Below, piece by piece: positions 16,554-26,527 of a stretch of 64,000 nt of DNA. Numbering within the stretch: the stretch's first letter is position 1; each line of letters begins with the position of its first letter. The translations under genes and the position numbers were made by a program. The notes below the pieces were generated by a model. The model was not told the DNA's origin. It searched no databases and saw only the letters and a list, made by a program, of their open reading frames with translations. The DNA is from Neptunitalea lumnitzerae. Lineage in GTDB: Bacteria > Bacteroidota > Bacteroidia > Flavobacteriales > Flavobacteriaceae. The stretch is from positions 930,001 through 994,000 of the forward strand of contig NZ_BRVO01000002.1 of NCBI RefSeq assembly GCF_027924185.1, written 5' to 3'.

Positions 16554-17786
16554 ATGACAGCAACTACATTATTTTATATAATAATAGGCTTACTTATTCT
16601 TGATTTTATTGTAGATGGATGGCTAGACCACCTAAACGCAAAAAAATATAACGACCCCATACCAGAACCGCTAAAGGATGTGTATGATGTTGAAGAATAT
16701 GAAAAATCGCAAGCTTATAAACAAGCTAAGCATAAGTTTAGCACCATTTCTGGTACCATATCATTTATTGCTACACTGCTCTTTTTTGTTCTTGGCGGTT
16801 TTGAATTTGTAGATGAAATTGCTCGCCGTATTTCAAATAATGAAATTCTTATGGCATTGGTTTTCTTTGGCATCATCATGTTAGGTAGTAGTATATTATC
16901 GTTACCATTCTCATACTACAACACCTTTGTTATAGAGCAAAAATTTGGTTTCAATAAAATGACTAAAAAGATTTTTGTTTTAGATAAAATTAAAGGTTTT
17001 TTTATGACAGCTATTTTAGGTGGTGGAATTTTGGCTTTAATCATATGGTTTTATCAATTAACAGAAAGCAAGTTTTGGCTATACGCTTGGGGACTGGTAG
17101 CTGTTTTTTCTGTTTTTATGAATATGTTTTACTCTAAACTTATTGTTCCGCTATTCAATAAACAAACTCCTTTAGAAGATGGAGAACTTAAAAATGCAAT
17201 AACCGAATATGCTAATAAGGTAGGCTTTAAACTAAATGCTATATACGTAATTGATGGCTCCAAAAGATCTACTAAAGCAAATGCCTATTTTTCTGGGTTC
17301 GGAGCTACTAAAAGAATCACCTTATTTGATACCCTTATCAATGACCTTACTACGAAAGAAATTGTAGCTGTTTTGGCTCATGAAGTTGGGCATTATAAAA
17401 AAAATCATATCATTTTTAATTTAATCACTTCAATACTTCTTACCGGTTTTACCTTTTTCTTGTTATCATTATTCATAAATGAACCACTTTTGTCTGAAGC
17501 ATTAGGAGTTTCTACTCCAAGCTTTCATATTGGGCTGGTGGCCTTTGGTATATTGTATAGTCCCATATCTGAATTAACAGGTTTAATAATGAATATGTTT
17601 TCCAGAAAATTTGAATATCAAGCAGATAACTATGCTAAAGAAACTTTTGCTGCCGAACCATTAATAACCTCTTTAAAAAAATTGTCTAAAAATAGTTTAA
17701 GCAATTTAACTCCGCATAAGGCATATGTGTTTGTTCATTATTCACATCCTACCTTATTGCAACGTTTTAAAAATTTGAAATCTTAA
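16554..17786 (+). CDS. M48 family metalloprotease (Ste24/CAAX protease 1-like)
   Basis: A 410-residue integral membrane zinc protease with about seven hydrophobic segments. The zinc motif is HEVGHYKKNH with His276-Glu277-x-x-His280, and the third ligand is in FEYQADNYAKE (about residue 357). The N-terminal tract (LDFIVDGWLDHLNAKKY) is typical of bacterial Ste24 homologues. Bacteria have no farnesylated CAAX proteins, so the likely role is membrane-protein quality control. The stop is 38 bp before relA/spoT. Confidence 0.92.
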   Translation: MTATTLFYIIIGLLILDFIVDGWLDHLNAKKYNDPIPEPLKDVYDVEEYEKSQAYKQAKHKFSTISGTISFIATLLFFVLGGFEFVDEIARRISNNEILMALVFFGIIMLGSSILSLPFSYYNTFVIEQKFGFNKMTKKIFVLDKIKGFFMTAILGGGILALIIWFYQLTESKFWLYAWGLVAVFSVFMNMFYSKLIVPLFNKQTPLEDGELKNAITEYANKVGFKLNAIYVIDGSKRSTKANAYFSGFGATKRITLFDTLINDLTTKEIVAVLAHEVGHYKKNHIIFNLITSILLTGFTFFLLSLFINEPLLSEALGVSTPSFHIGLVAFGILYSPISELTGLIMNMFSRKFEYQADNYAKETFAAEPLITSLKKLSKNSLSNLTPHKAYVFVHYSHPTLLQRFKNLKS

Positions 17787-17823
17787 AACTTTATACTAAT
17801 TTTATATAAAGAGAGGACTATAT

Positions 17824-20031
17824 ATGGCAGTAATTGATACCGAACAGGAAAACAAGGCGATTGCACGGGAGTATAAGGAGTTATTAAGAATTAGTTATCA
17901 ATCACTTTCAGATGAAGATAAAAAACTCATTCGGTTAGCATTTGATACTGCTGTTGATGCGCACAAAGATCAGAGAAGAAAAAGTGGCGAGGCATACATT
18001 TTTCACCCAATTGGAGTAGCTAAAATTGTAGCTTCTGAAATTGGACTAGATGCTACTGCTATAGCTTGTGCCCTATTACATGATGTTGTAGAAGACACCA
18101 CCTATACGCTAGAAGATATTGAAAAACTTTTTAACCCAACTATTGCAAGAATTGTAGATGGGTTAACAAAGATATCTAGTCTTAGTAAGGGCAATGATGT
18201 TTCTTTACAGGCAGAAAACTTTAGAAAAATGCTACTTACTATGAACGACGATGTTCGTGTTATTCTAGTAAAAATAGCAGATCGTTTGCATAACATGCAA
18301 ACCATGGATTCCATGCCTCCGCATAAACAAGAAAAGATAGCCTCAGAAACTCTCTATATCTATGCACCACTTGCCCACCGCATTGGATTGTATAATATTA
18401 AAACCGAGCTAGAAGACTTAGGTTTAAAATATACAGAACCTAAAGTATATAACGATATTGCCAACAAAATTGAAGAGAGCAAAGAGGAGCAAAAAGCCTA
18501 TATAGAATCGTTCTCTAAAATTATAAAAGATAGCTTAGACCACGAAGGGCTTAATTACGAGATAAAAGGCAGACCTAAATCTATCTTTTCCATCAGAAGA
18601 AAAATGAAGGCTCAGAATGTTTCGTATGACGAAGTATATGACAAATTTGCTATTAGAATTATATATAGATCTGATGCTGCAAATGAGAAATTCTTAGCTT
18701 GGAAAATATATTCTATTGTCACAGATCACTTTAGACCCAACCCAGTACGTTTACGAGATTGGATTTCTTCTCCAAAATCTACTGGATATGAGGCATTACA
18801 TATTACGGTAATGGGTCCTAAAGGTAGATGGGTAGAGGTGCAAATACGAAGTGAACGTATGCACGAAATTGCAGAAAAAGGATACGCTGCCCACTTTAAA
18901 TATAAGCATGGCGAACAAGCTGAACAAGGGTTAGATGTTTGGCTAAACAGACTTCAGGATGCACTAGAAAATCCTGAACTAAGTGCTATAGACTTTGTAG
19001 AAGAATTTAAGTTTAACCTATACTCAAAAGAGATATTTGTGTTTACTCCTAATGGAGACTTAAAATCGCTACCCAAAGGAGCTACCCCATTAGATTTTGC
19101 ATTTAGTATTCACACAGAGATTGGAGTGCATACCCGTGGTGCAAAAGTAAACGGAAAGTTAGTTCCGCTAAGTCACAAATTAAAAAGTGGAGATCAGGTA
19201 GAAATTATAACTTCCGAATCTGCCAAACCAACGGTACATTGGTTAGACTATGCCACTACTGCTAGAGCGCGTACTAGAATTAAATCATCTTTAAGAGAAG
19301 AGAAAAAAGATATTGCCGAAGAAGGAAAAGAAGTACTTCGTAGAAAGTTGAAACAACTTAAAATCAATTTCAACGAGAATATTGTGAATGAATTGGTTGT
19401 TTTCTTTAAACTTAAAACAAGCTTAGATTTATTCTACAGAATTGGTGTTGGTACTATTGATAACCATGCCCTAAAAGAGTATGCTAATAGTCGTAGTAAT
19501 ACCTTTATGAACTTCTTTAAAAATAAGATTAGAAGACCTAATCAAATTTCAGAAGATCTTCATAAAGATGAAATTACGGCTAAGTATGATATGCTAGTTT
19601 TTGGCAAGGAAGAAGAAAAATTAGAGTACAAGCTAGCCAATTGTTGTAACCCAATTCCTGGTGATAATGTTTTTGGGTTTATAACTATTAGTGAAGGTAT
19701 TAAGGTTCATAAAAAATCGTGTCCTAATGCAATTTCACTTCAATCTAACTATGCTTATAGAATATTATCTGCAAAGTGGATAGATTCTTCGCAACAAGAA
19801 TTTACAGCAGTTATAAAATTAACTGGTATAGACCACATGGGATTAGTGAGTGATGTTACAAAGGTGATTTCAGACAGTATGCATGTAAATATGAAAAACA
19901 TAAGTTTTGATACCGATGATGGTATCTTCTCTGGTAAAATCACCTTAAATGTGAAGAACCGAAATATGTTGAAAACTTTAATAGAAAATCTGAAAAAAAT
20001 CAATGGTATTGACAAAGTTATAAGAATGTAA
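17824..20031 (+). CDS. Bifunctional (p)ppGpp synthetase/hydrolase, RelA/SpoT
   Basis: Makes and destroys the alarmone (p)ppGpp. Domain order in 735 residues: HD hydrolase (about 45-200, with His86-Asp87 in LLHDVVEDT), synthetase (about 235-380, RIIYR and the segment [14 protein letters not shown]), TGS domain (about 395-460, [19 protein letters not shown]), helical/zinc-finger-like region with CCNPIPGD, and a C-terminal ACT domain (about 660-735). The intact HD motif shows that hydrolysis is retained. A GAGAGG-like ribosome site lies before the ATG. A Fur-family gene follows. Confidence 0.95.
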   Translation: MAVIDTEQENKAIAREYKELLRISYQSLSDEDKKLIRLAFDTAVDAHKDQRRKSGEAYIFHPIGVAKIVASEIGLDATAIACALLHDVVEDTTYTLEDIEKLFNPTIARIVDGLTKISSLSKGNDVSLQAENFRKMLLTMNDDVRVILVKIADRLHNMQTMDSMPPHKQEKIASETLYIYAPLAHRIGLYNIKTELEDLGLKYTEPKVYNDIANKIEESKEEQKAYIESFSKIIKDSLDHEGLNYEIKGRPKSIFSIRRKMKAQNVSYDEVYDKFAIRIIYRSDAANEKFLAWKIYSIVTDHFRPNPVRLRDWISSPKSTGYEALHITVMGPKGRWVEVQIRSERMHEIAEKGYAAHFKYKHGEQAEQGLDVWLNRLQDALENPELSAIDFVEEFKFNLYSKEIFVFTPNGDLKSLPKGATPLDFAFSIHTEIGVHTRGAKVNGKLVPLSHKLKSGDQVEIITSESAKPTVHWLDYATTARARTRIKSSLREEKKDIAEEGKEVLRRKLKQLKINFNENIVNELVVFFKLKTSLDLFYRIGVGTIDNHALKEYANSRSNTFMNFFKNKIRRPNQISEDLHKDEITAKYDMLVFGKEEEKLEYKLANCCNPIPGDNVFGFITISEGIKVHKKSCPNAISLQSNYAYRILSAKWIDSSQQEFTAVIKLTGIDHMGLVSDVTKVISDSMHVNMKNISFDTDDGIFSGKITLNVKNRNMLKTLIENLKKINGIDKVIRM

Positions 20032-20063
20032 ACTTTACTTTTTCAGATACAAAATATAAACAC

Positions 20064-20071
20064 TACTTTTG
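20064..20071 (+). promoter_or_regulatory. -7 box (TACTTTTG) for the Fur-family gene
   Basis: Exact TANNTTTG match, 25 nt upstream of the ATG at 20097. It sits just before the TTG that would otherwise extend the frame, supporting the ATG start. Confidence 0.5.
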
Positions 20072-20096
20072 TTGTTTGGAATTTGATGCGTGTATC

Positions 20097-20552
20097 ATGG
20101 CAAATGAAAAAAATCAAGAAATTGTAAAAAACGTTTTTACAAAGTTTTTAGAAGAAAAGGGGCATCGTAAAACCCCTGAGCGTTATGCAATTCTACAAGA
20201 AATTTACGATAGTGAAGAACATTTTGATATAGAGTCTCTTTATATTAAAATGAAAAATAAAAATTACCGTGTAAGTAGAGCTACATTATATAACACTATT
20301 GAATTGTTATTAGAATGTAATTTGGTGCGTAAACATCAATTTGGACAAAACCAAGCACACTACGAAAAATCATACTTTGACAAACAACACGACCATGTAA
20401 TTTTAACCGACACTGGCGAGGTAATGGAATTTTGCGATCCACGTATTCAAAGTATAAAGCAAACAATCGAAGAAGTATTTAATATTAAGATTCATAACCA
20501 CTCTTTGTACTTCTACGGAACACAGAAAAAAGACGAAAATAACACACTTTAA
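20097..20552 (+). CDS. Fur-family transcriptional regulator
   Basis: A 151-residue protein from the ATG at 20097. The winged helix (about residues 15-80) has [13 protein letters not shown] and the recognition helix [17 protein letters not shown]. The metal/dimer domain begins near [16 protein letters not shown]. It has the HDH motif, but the CxxC pairs of many Fur proteins (structural zinc) are absent: LTDTGE stands in place of LxCxxCG. The sensed signal (iron, zinc, peroxide) therefore cannot be assigned. It lies 9 bp before purA and may be cotranscribed with it, an order common in this group. Confidence 0.9.
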   Translation: MANEKNQEIVKNVFTKFLEEKGHRKTPERYAILQEIYDSEEHFDIESLYIKMKNKNYRVSRATLYNTIELLLECNLVRKHQFGQNQAHYEKSYFDKQHDHVILTDTGEVMEFCDPRIQSIKQTIEEVFNIKIHNHSLYFYGTQKKDENNTL

Positions 20553-20561
20553 TAAAATAAA

Positions 20562-21833
20562 ATGGCAGTAGACTTACTACTTGGACTTCAATGGGGAGAT
20601 GAAGGAAAAGGTAAAATTGTAGACGTTTTAACTAAAAACTATAATATTATAGCCCGTTTTCAAGGTGGCCCTAATGCAGGACATACTTTAGAATTTGACG
20701 GTATTAAACATGTTTTAAGAACAATTCCTTCTGGTATATTTCACAAAGAATCTATTAATGTAATAGGTAACGGAGTTGTTATTGACCCTGTAGTATTTGT
20801 TAGCGAATTAGAAGGTTTAAACAAGTTTGATATAGACTATAAAAAGAAATTAATAATTTCTAGAAAAGCGCACTTAATATTACCTACCCACCGTTTGTTA
20901 GATGCAGCTTCTGAAGCTTCTAAAGGTAAAGCCAAAATTGGTTCTACGCTTAAAGGTATTGGCCCTACTTACATGGACAAAACCGGACGTAACGGATTAC
21001 GTGTTGGTGATTTAGAATTAGAAGACTTTAAAGAACGATACAGAGCACTTGCAGATAAGCACGAAGAAATGATTAGCTTTTACAAAGTTGACATTCAGTA
21101 CGATCTTGAAGAACTTGAAGCTGAGTTTTTTGCTGCTGTTAAAGCGTTAAAAGAACTTACTTTTATAGATAGTGAAGAGTTTTTAAACAAGTCTTTAAAA
21201 GAAAACAAAACTATTTTAGCTGAAGGAGCGCAAGGATCTTTATTAGATATTGATTTTGGTACGTATCCGTTTGTTACTTCTTCTAACACTACAGCTGCTG
21301 GTGCTTGTACTGGTTTAGGTGTAGCACCTAATAAAATAGGTGAAGTTTTTGGTATTTTTAAAGCATATACTACCCGTGTTGGTAGTGGCCCATTCCCTAC
21401 CGAACTTTTTGATGAAGTAGGAGAAAAAATGGCTAAAATTGGTAATGAATTTGGTGCTGTTACAGGAAGACCAAGACGTTGTGGTTGGTTAGACCTTATT
21501 GCATTGAAATATGCTGTTCAGGTGAATGGAGTTACCCAATTAATGATGATGAAAAGTGATGTTTTAAGTGGTTTTGAAACTTTAAAAGTTTGTACAGCCT
21601 ACAAATACAAAGGAGAAACCATTGATCACCTACCATATAATATTGAAGAGGAAAACGTAACACCTATCTATACAGAATTAAAAGGTTGGAATGCTGATTT
21701 AACCAAAATGACATCGGCAGACCAATTACCTAAAGAACTAACAGATTACATTGAATTCTTAGAAAAAGAATTAGAAGTGCCTATTAAAATAGTTTCTGTA
21801 GGTCCAGATAGAACACAAACAATACACAGATAA
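20562..21833 (+). CDS. purA: Adenylosuccinate synthetase
   Basis: Catalyses the GTP-dependent joining of IMP and aspartate, the first step of the AMP branch. The P-loop GDEGKGK is at residues 12-18, GPNAGHT follows at about 38-44, and the central loop GTYPFVTSSNT and TGRPRRCGWLD are intact. Its 423 residues are the normal length. The gene is 9 bp behind the Fur-family gene and ends at a long-stem terminator. Confidence 0.97.
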   Translation: MAVDLLLGLQWGDEGKGKIVDVLTKNYNIIARFQGGPNAGHTLEFDGIKHVLRTIPSGIFHKESINVIGNGVVIDPVVFVSELEGLNKFDIDYKKKLIISRKAHLILPTHRLLDAASEASKGKAKIGSTLKGIGPTYMDKTGRNGLRVGDLELEDFKERYRALADKHEEMISFYKVDIQYDLEELEAEFFAAVKALKELTFIDSEEFLNKSLKENKTILAEGAQGSLLDIDFGTYPFVTSSNTTAAGACTGLGVAPNKIGEVFGIFKAYTTRVGSGPFPTELFDEVGEKMAKIGNEFGAVTGRPRRCGWLDLIALKYAVQVNGVTQLMMMKSDVLSGFETLKVCTAYKYKGETIDHLPYNIEEENVTPIYTELKGWNADLTKMTSADQLPKELTDYIEFLEKELEVPIKIVSVGPDRTQTIHR

Positions 21834-21851
21834 TTAAATCCTTAATTATTT

Positions 21852-21917
21852 AAAGACTATTTAAAAGGTTACTATAGTTTACACAACTAGAATTTCCTTT
21901 TAAATAGTCTTTTTTAT
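21852..21917 (+). terminator. Long-stem terminator of purA
   Basis: A 17-bp stem (AAAGACTATTTAAAAGG / CCTTTTAAATAGTCTTT) with a 27-nt loop, followed by a run of T. It starts 19 nt after the purA stop. Confidence 0.75.
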
Positions 21918-21931
21918 TATATAAATTCGGC

Positions 21932-21952
21932 ATATTTCTTGTAAAGAAATAT
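21932..21952 (+). promoter_or_regulatory. Palindrome over the -33 region of the OstA-like gene
   Basis: ATATTTCTT-GTA-AAGAAATAT, a perfect 9-bp inverted repeat ending 2 nt before the -7 box at 21955. The position suits an operator; A/T-rich composition makes chance possible. Confidence 0.35.
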
Positions 21953-21954
21953 TG

Positions 21955-21962
21955 TATTTTTG
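21955..21962 (+). promoter_or_regulatory. -7 box (TATTTTTG) of the OstA-like gene
   Basis: Exact TANNTTTG match, 22 nt before the ATG at 21985. Confidence 0.5.
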
Positions 21963-21984
21963 AATTAAACCATTAATTGATTTC

Positions 21985-23781
21985 ATGAAGTTAAAATCAT
22001 ATTTTTCTTTATTTATTCTTTGTTTCTGTGCTTTTCAATTACAAGCGCAAGATCAAAAGAAAAAAATAGAAATTGTAGACGGAAGGAATTTTCACAAAGA
22101 CGAAGAAAAATTTCCCGGAGCTTCTATTTTTAATGGAGACACTAAACAAGTTCAATTTAGACATGAAGGAATTGATGTTTGGTGTGATATTGCTGTTTAC
22201 TACCAAAAGGAAAACTTTATTCAAGCCTCTGGTCATGTTTACTTGCAGCAAGGTGACTCTGTAAAAATGAACTGCAACTACATAGAGTATGAAGGTAACA
22301 CAAAGCTTGCTATTGCCGAAGAAGATGTAGTGTTACGCAGTAAAAACATGAAATTAGAAACTCAAAAACTATATTTCAACAGAACGTTGCAACAATGCTA
22401 TTATAATAGTTTTGGTACCGTTACCGATCCTGAAAATGTATTAACAAGTAATAGCGGTAAATACTATATTGAAACGGAAAAGTTCCAATTTAGAAAAAAC
22501 GTTCATTTAGTAAACAAAGACTTCGTTTTAGATTCTGATGAACTTGATTATTATGAGCGTAGTAAGCACGCGTATTTATACGGTCCTTCAACAGTTAATG
22601 GTCAAGATTACGTATTTTATTGTGAACGCGGTTTTTACGACACCACTGTAGAAAAAGGATATGGAGTTAAAAACACACAAATAGACTATGATCAACGTAT
22701 TATAAACGGTGATAGTGTATATTTTGACAAGCCTAGAGAATTTGCTGCTGCAACCAACAACATAAAAATTACAGACACCGTAAATAATGGTTTAATTAAA
22801 GGACACTACGGAGAGGTATGGAAAGCCAAAGACTCAATGTTTGTAACTAAAAAAGCTGTAGCTATAAATGTAGTAGAAAACGATTCAGTATATATTCACG
22901 GAGATACACTAATGCTTACTGGTAAGGAAAACGAACGTATTATTAAGGCATTCAGAAATGCTAAATTTTACAAATCTGATCTTGCTGGTAAATGTGATTC
23001 TATTCATTCTAGTCAAGTAACAGGTATTACCCAATTTATACGTAGAATACCTAAAAACACTCCTGAAAGAGACCATTTCAAATACAACCCCGTATTATGG
23101 AATGGCGGCAGTCAAATGACCGGTGATAGTATTCACTTAATTTCTAACACCAAACAGGAAAAACTTGACTCCTTAAAAGTTATGAATAATGCATTCATCA
23201 TAGAAAGAGATACCATAGGAGAAGGATATAACCAAGTAAAAGGTAAAAACCTCTACGGACTTTTTAACGATGATAACAAACTTTACAAGATAGACATCAT
23301 TAAAAATACAGAATCACTGTATTATGTATATGATAAACAAGAATTTGTAGGTATTGATAAAGCTATATGTAGTAGAATAGAAATTGAGATGGAAAATAAT
23401 GCCATATCTTCCATTACCAACTACATAGATACAGAATCTACCATTCACCGAGATGAAGATTTACCAAAAAACGCTAGAAAACTACCAGGATTTTATTGGC
23501 GTGGAGACGAGCAAATTTTCACCAAAGATGATATTTTTGACGAAGACGACCTAAACGTTGAGCTTGTAAAAATTAGAGGTATTGATTCCCCTATTAGTAT
23601 TGACATGGAAGAAATGGGACGTACCTCTACCGTACCAGAAGAAGGAACAGAATTAGATTACGAGAAAGTAGAGAAACAGGAAAAGCAAGAGCATCCTAAT
23701 AAAAAACCAACAGCTCCAAATTTAAGACCTACACTTAATTTGCTACCAAATAGAACACAACAATTACCTACAGCGCCTTAA
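21985..23781 (+). CDS. OstA/LptA-like envelope protein
   Basis: A 598-residue exported protein; the signal peptide ends near FQLQAQDQ (residue 22). It consists of repeated short beta strands of the OstA-N/LptA type (for example FIQASGHVYLQQGDSVKM and LAIAEEDVVLRSKNMKL), the fold that carries lipopolysaccharide across the periplasm. The C-terminus is proline/lysine rich (PTAPNLRPTL, LPTAP). It is far longer than E. coli LptA (about 185 residues), which is usual for the Bacteroidota form. The role in LPS transport is inferred from the fold. The next gene follows after 23 bp. Confidence 0.82.
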   Translation: MKLKSYFSLFILCFCAFQLQAQDQKKKIEIVDGRNFHKDEEKFPGASIFNGDTKQVQFRHEGIDVWCDIAVYYQKENFIQASGHVYLQQGDSVKMNCNYIEYEGNTKLAIAEEDVVLRSKNMKLETQKLYFNRTLQQCYYNSFGTVTDPENVLTSNSGKYYIETEKFQFRKNVHLVNKDFVLDSDELDYYERSKHAYLYGPSTVNGQDYVFYCERGFYDTTVEKGYGVKNTQIDYDQRIINGDSVYFDKPREFAAATNNIKITDTVNNGLIKGHYGEVWKAKDSMFVTKKAVAINVVENDSVYIHGDTLMLTGKENERIIKAFRNAKFYKSDLAGKCDSIHSSQVTGITQFIRRIPKNTPERDHFKYNPVLWNGGSQMTGDSIHLISNTKQEKLDSLKVMNNAFIIERDTIGEGYNQVKGKNLYGLFNDDNKLYKIDIIKNTESLYYVYDKQEFVGIDKAICSRIEIEMENNAISSITNYIDTESTIHRDEDLPKNARKLPGFYWRGDEQIFTKDDIFDEDDLNVELVKIRGIDSPISIDMEEMGRTSTVPEEGTELDYEKVEKQEKQEHPNKKPTAPNLRPTLNLLPNRTQQLPTAP

Positions 23782-23804
23782 ACAGCCTAGAAAGAGATTG
23801 AATT

Positions 23805-24986
23805 ATGAAGGAAGATTTTTTTAAATATCAGGCACAAACTTCTCCTCACCCCCTATTTATGGAGGTTTCGCACGCACAAGGAAGTTATGTTTATAATACA
23901 GATGGCAAAAAGCACTTGGATTTTGTTGCAGGTGTTTCCGCTTGTACTTTGGGGCATTGCCACCCAAAAGTTGTAAACGCAATAAAAGAACAAACTGAAA
24001 AATACATGCACGTAATGGTGTATGGCGAGTTTGCACAATCACCTGCAGTGAGTTTTGCAAAGTTATTAGCTGAAAACTTACCTTCACCTTTAGACTGCAC
24101 CTACTTAGTAAACTCTGGTACCGAAGCTGTAGAAGGCTCATTAAAACTTGCCAAAAGAGTTACCGGAAGAACACAATTAATATCGGCATACAATGCTTAC
24201 CACGGCAACACGCAAGGCTCTATGAGTGTGATGGGTAATGAGGAAAGAAAACAAGCTTTTAGACCACTATTACCTGATGTTGATTTTATTGAGTTTAATA
24301 ACGAAGAAGATTTACAAAAAATAACTAAAAGAACGGCAGGCGTACTTTTAGAAACTATACAAGGAAGTGCAGGTTTTGTACCTCCGCAAAACGATTATTT
24401 ACGAAAAGTAAAAGAACGCTGCGAAGAGGTTGGAGCACTTTTAATACTAGACGAAATTCAACCTGGTTTTGGCAGAACAGGTTCTTTGTTCGGGTTTCAG
24501 CAATTTAATGTAGTACCCGATATTTTAGCCATAGGAAAAGGAATGGCTGGCGGAATGCCAGTTGGTGCTTTTGTAGCATCTTACAAACATATGCAACTAC
24601 TTACCAACGCACCTAAACTAGGACATATTACCACTTTTGGAGGGCATCCTGTAATAGCAGCAGCCAGCTTAGCCACTTTAAAAGAAGTACTTGAAACAGA
24701 TTTAATGAGCGAAGCGATAAGAAAAGAAAAACTTTTTAGAGACCTTTTAAAACATCCGTTAATAACTGACGTTAGAGGAAAAGGACTTATGCTTGCTATA
24801 ATGGTAAAAAATCAAGACATTGCCAACCATGTAATTCTGGAGAGCTTTAAAAAAGGACTTATATTATTTTGGCTTATGTTTGAGCCAAAAGCAGTTCGTA
24901 TAACTCCTCCCCTTACTATTTCTGATGAAGAAATTAGAGAAGGCTGTAATTACATAATAGAAGCATTAAACGCCTATAAGCAATAA
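23805..24986 (+). CDS. Class III PLP aminotransferase (acetylornithine/ornithine type)
   Basis: A 393-residue fold-type I aminotransferase. Visible are VNSGTEAVEGSLKLAK (PLP phosphate site), DEIQPGFGRTG (PLP-ring Asp) and the Schiff-base lysine Lys245 in AIGKGMAGGMPVGAF, then TTFGGHPVIAAAS. The sequence is of the broad ArgD/ornithine/diaminobutyrate group; the exact substrate is not resolved. There is no arginine-biosynthesis gene nearby, so I do not call it argD. Confidence 0.9.
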   Translation: MKEDFFKYQAQTSPHPLFMEVSHAQGSYVYNTDGKKHLDFVAGVSACTLGHCHPKVVNAIKEQTEKYMHVMVYGEFAQSPAVSFAKLLAENLPSPLDCTYLVNSGTEAVEGSLKLAKRVTGRTQLISAYNAYHGNTQGSMSVMGNEERKQAFRPLLPDVDFIEFNNEEDLQKITKRTAGVLLETIQGSAGFVPPQNDYLRKVKERCEEVGALLILDEIQPGFGRTGSLFGFQQFNVVPDILAIGKGMAGGMPVGAFVASYKHMQLLTNAPKLGHITTFGGHPVIAAASLATLKEVLETDLMSEAIRKEKLFRDLLKHPLITDVRGKGLMLAIMVKNQDIANHVILESFKKGLILFWLMFEPKAVRITPPLTISDEEIREGCNYIIEALNAYKQ

Positions 24987-25084
24987 TTGTTAACTAAATT
25001 GTTGATAATATAACCGCTTTTTTGTTGAAAATCGCTTTTCATACATTAACTTTAAGAATATAGAAATCTAAAAAAGCATCGCCT

Positions 25085-26485
25085 ATGCAGTTTAGTTCAA
25101 ATGATGATTACAATTTACCGTTGACTAAATTCGAATCAATGCTAAAAACAAATAATGTTTTTTTCTTCGACTCGACTGATTTTGAACAAATTACCACTCA
25201 TTACTTAGATGAAGGAAAAATCTCTAAGGCTAAGAAAGCCATACAATTAGGCCTTGAACAACATCCCTCTTCTTCCGAGTTAAAACTGCTACAGATTGAG
25301 ATTTTTGTATTTGAAAATAAGTTAGACCTTGCCGAAAAACTTTTAAATCAAGTTCAAGAATTACAACCTGGTAATGAAGAAGTCTACATTCAAAGAGCCA
25401 ATATTTTAAGTAAAAAGGATAAGCATACAGAAGCTATACATATGCTTAAAAAAGCGTTAGAATTAGATGAAGAAATGTCTGGAGATATTTATTCTATGAT
25501 TGGTATGGAGTACTTATTTCTTGATAATTATGCAGATGCTAAAGAGTTTTTCATAAAATCTTTAACGGTAGATTATTTAGATTACGCATCTTTATACAAT
25601 CTAGTATATTGCTTTGAATTTTTAGAAGATTACGATGGCTGTATTTCGTATTTAAACGATTACTTAGAAATAAATCCGTACTGTGAAGTTGCATGGCACC
25701 AGCTAGGAAAACAATACTTCAGCAAAAAATTATACAAAGAAGCTGTTTCTGCTTTTGAATTTGCTATTATTTCTGATGACACTTTTATTGGAGCCTATTT
25801 AGAAAAAGGTAAAGTTTTAGAAAAGCTTAAAAGGTATAATGAAGCTATTGAAAACTATGAATACACCTTACAACTAGACGATCCTACGTCTTTTGCGTAT
25901 TTACGTATAGGTAAATGTCATGAGCGTTTAGGAAATAGTGAACTAGCAAAACAGTTTTTCTATAAAACGGTACATGAAGATCCTTTGTTAGATAAAGGTT
26001 GGATAGCTATTACTGATTTCTATTACAAAGAAGGAAATTTTAGAAAAGCGCAATACTACATAAACAAAGCTCTAAACATAGACGAAGAGAATGTACTTTA
26101 CTGGAAAAGAAGTGCAGAAATAAACAAGCAGCTAGGGTTTTTCGAAGAGGCTGATATCGCCTACCAAAAAACTGTAGAATTAGGAAACTACGAGTTAGAA
26201 ACATGGATTTCGTGGGCAGATATCCTAACACATTTAGGTGAGTATGATACTGCTGTTATAACGCTTTTACAAGGTTTAGAATTTTACCCAGACCATAGTA
26301 AGCTAGAATACCGTTTAGCTGCACTTTATTATTTATCTAACGATGATATTAAAGGACAATACCATTTGGTTAATGCTTTAAAACATAATTACGATGCCTA
26401 CGAAGATGCATCGAGGTTATTCCCTGCTATCTATGACAGACCAAGTGTTAAGAATTTTATAACAAATTTTAAAAAGGCGTCCTGA
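25085..26485 (+). CDS. Tetratricopeptide-repeat protein
   Basis: A 466-residue soluble protein made almost wholly of TPR units (about 11-12 helix pairs from residue 40 to 440, for example ISKAKKAIQLGLEQHPSSSE and YNEAIENYEYTLQLDDPTS). It has no signal peptide or membrane segment, so it should be a cytoplasmic scaffold. The partner is unknown. The DUF368 pair follows 42 bp downstream behind its own -7 box. Confidence 0.88.
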   Translation: MQFSSNDDYNLPLTKFESMLKTNNVFFFDSTDFEQITTHYLDEGKISKAKKAIQLGLEQHPSSSELKLLQIEIFVFENKLDLAEKLLNQVQELQPGNEEVYIQRANILSKKDKHTEAIHMLKKALELDEEMSGDIYSMIGMEYLFLDNYADAKEFFIKSLTVDYLDYASLYNLVYCFEFLEDYDGCISYLNDYLEINPYCEVAWHQLGKQYFSKKLYKEAVSAFEFAIISDDTFIGAYLEKGKVLEKLKRYNEAIENYEYTLQLDDPTSFAYLRIGKCHERLGNSELAKQFFYKTVHEDPLLDKGWIAITDFYYKEGNFRKAQYYINKALNIDEENVLYWKRSAEINKQLGFFEEADIAYQKTVELGNYELETWISWADILTHLGEYDTAVITLLQGLEFYPDHSKLEYRLAALYYLSNDDIKGQYHLVNALKHNYDAYEDASRLFPAIYDRPSVKNFITNFKKAS

Positions 26486-26495
26486 AAAAAAATCC

Positions 26496-26503
26496 TATTT
26501 TTG
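26496..26503 (+). promoter_or_regulatory. -7 box (TATTTTTG) of the DUF368-aroE operon
   Basis: Exact TANNTTTG match starting 11 nt after the TPR gene stop and 24 nt before the first DUF368 ATG. Confidence 0.5.
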
Positions 26504-26527
26504 CTTGAATGACTCATAACGTTTATC

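Noticed and set aside
23853-24141. Three overlapping antisense frames in the aminotransferase gene
   Set aside because: They lie opposite the PLP-binding part of a well-conserved enzyme and share no motif.
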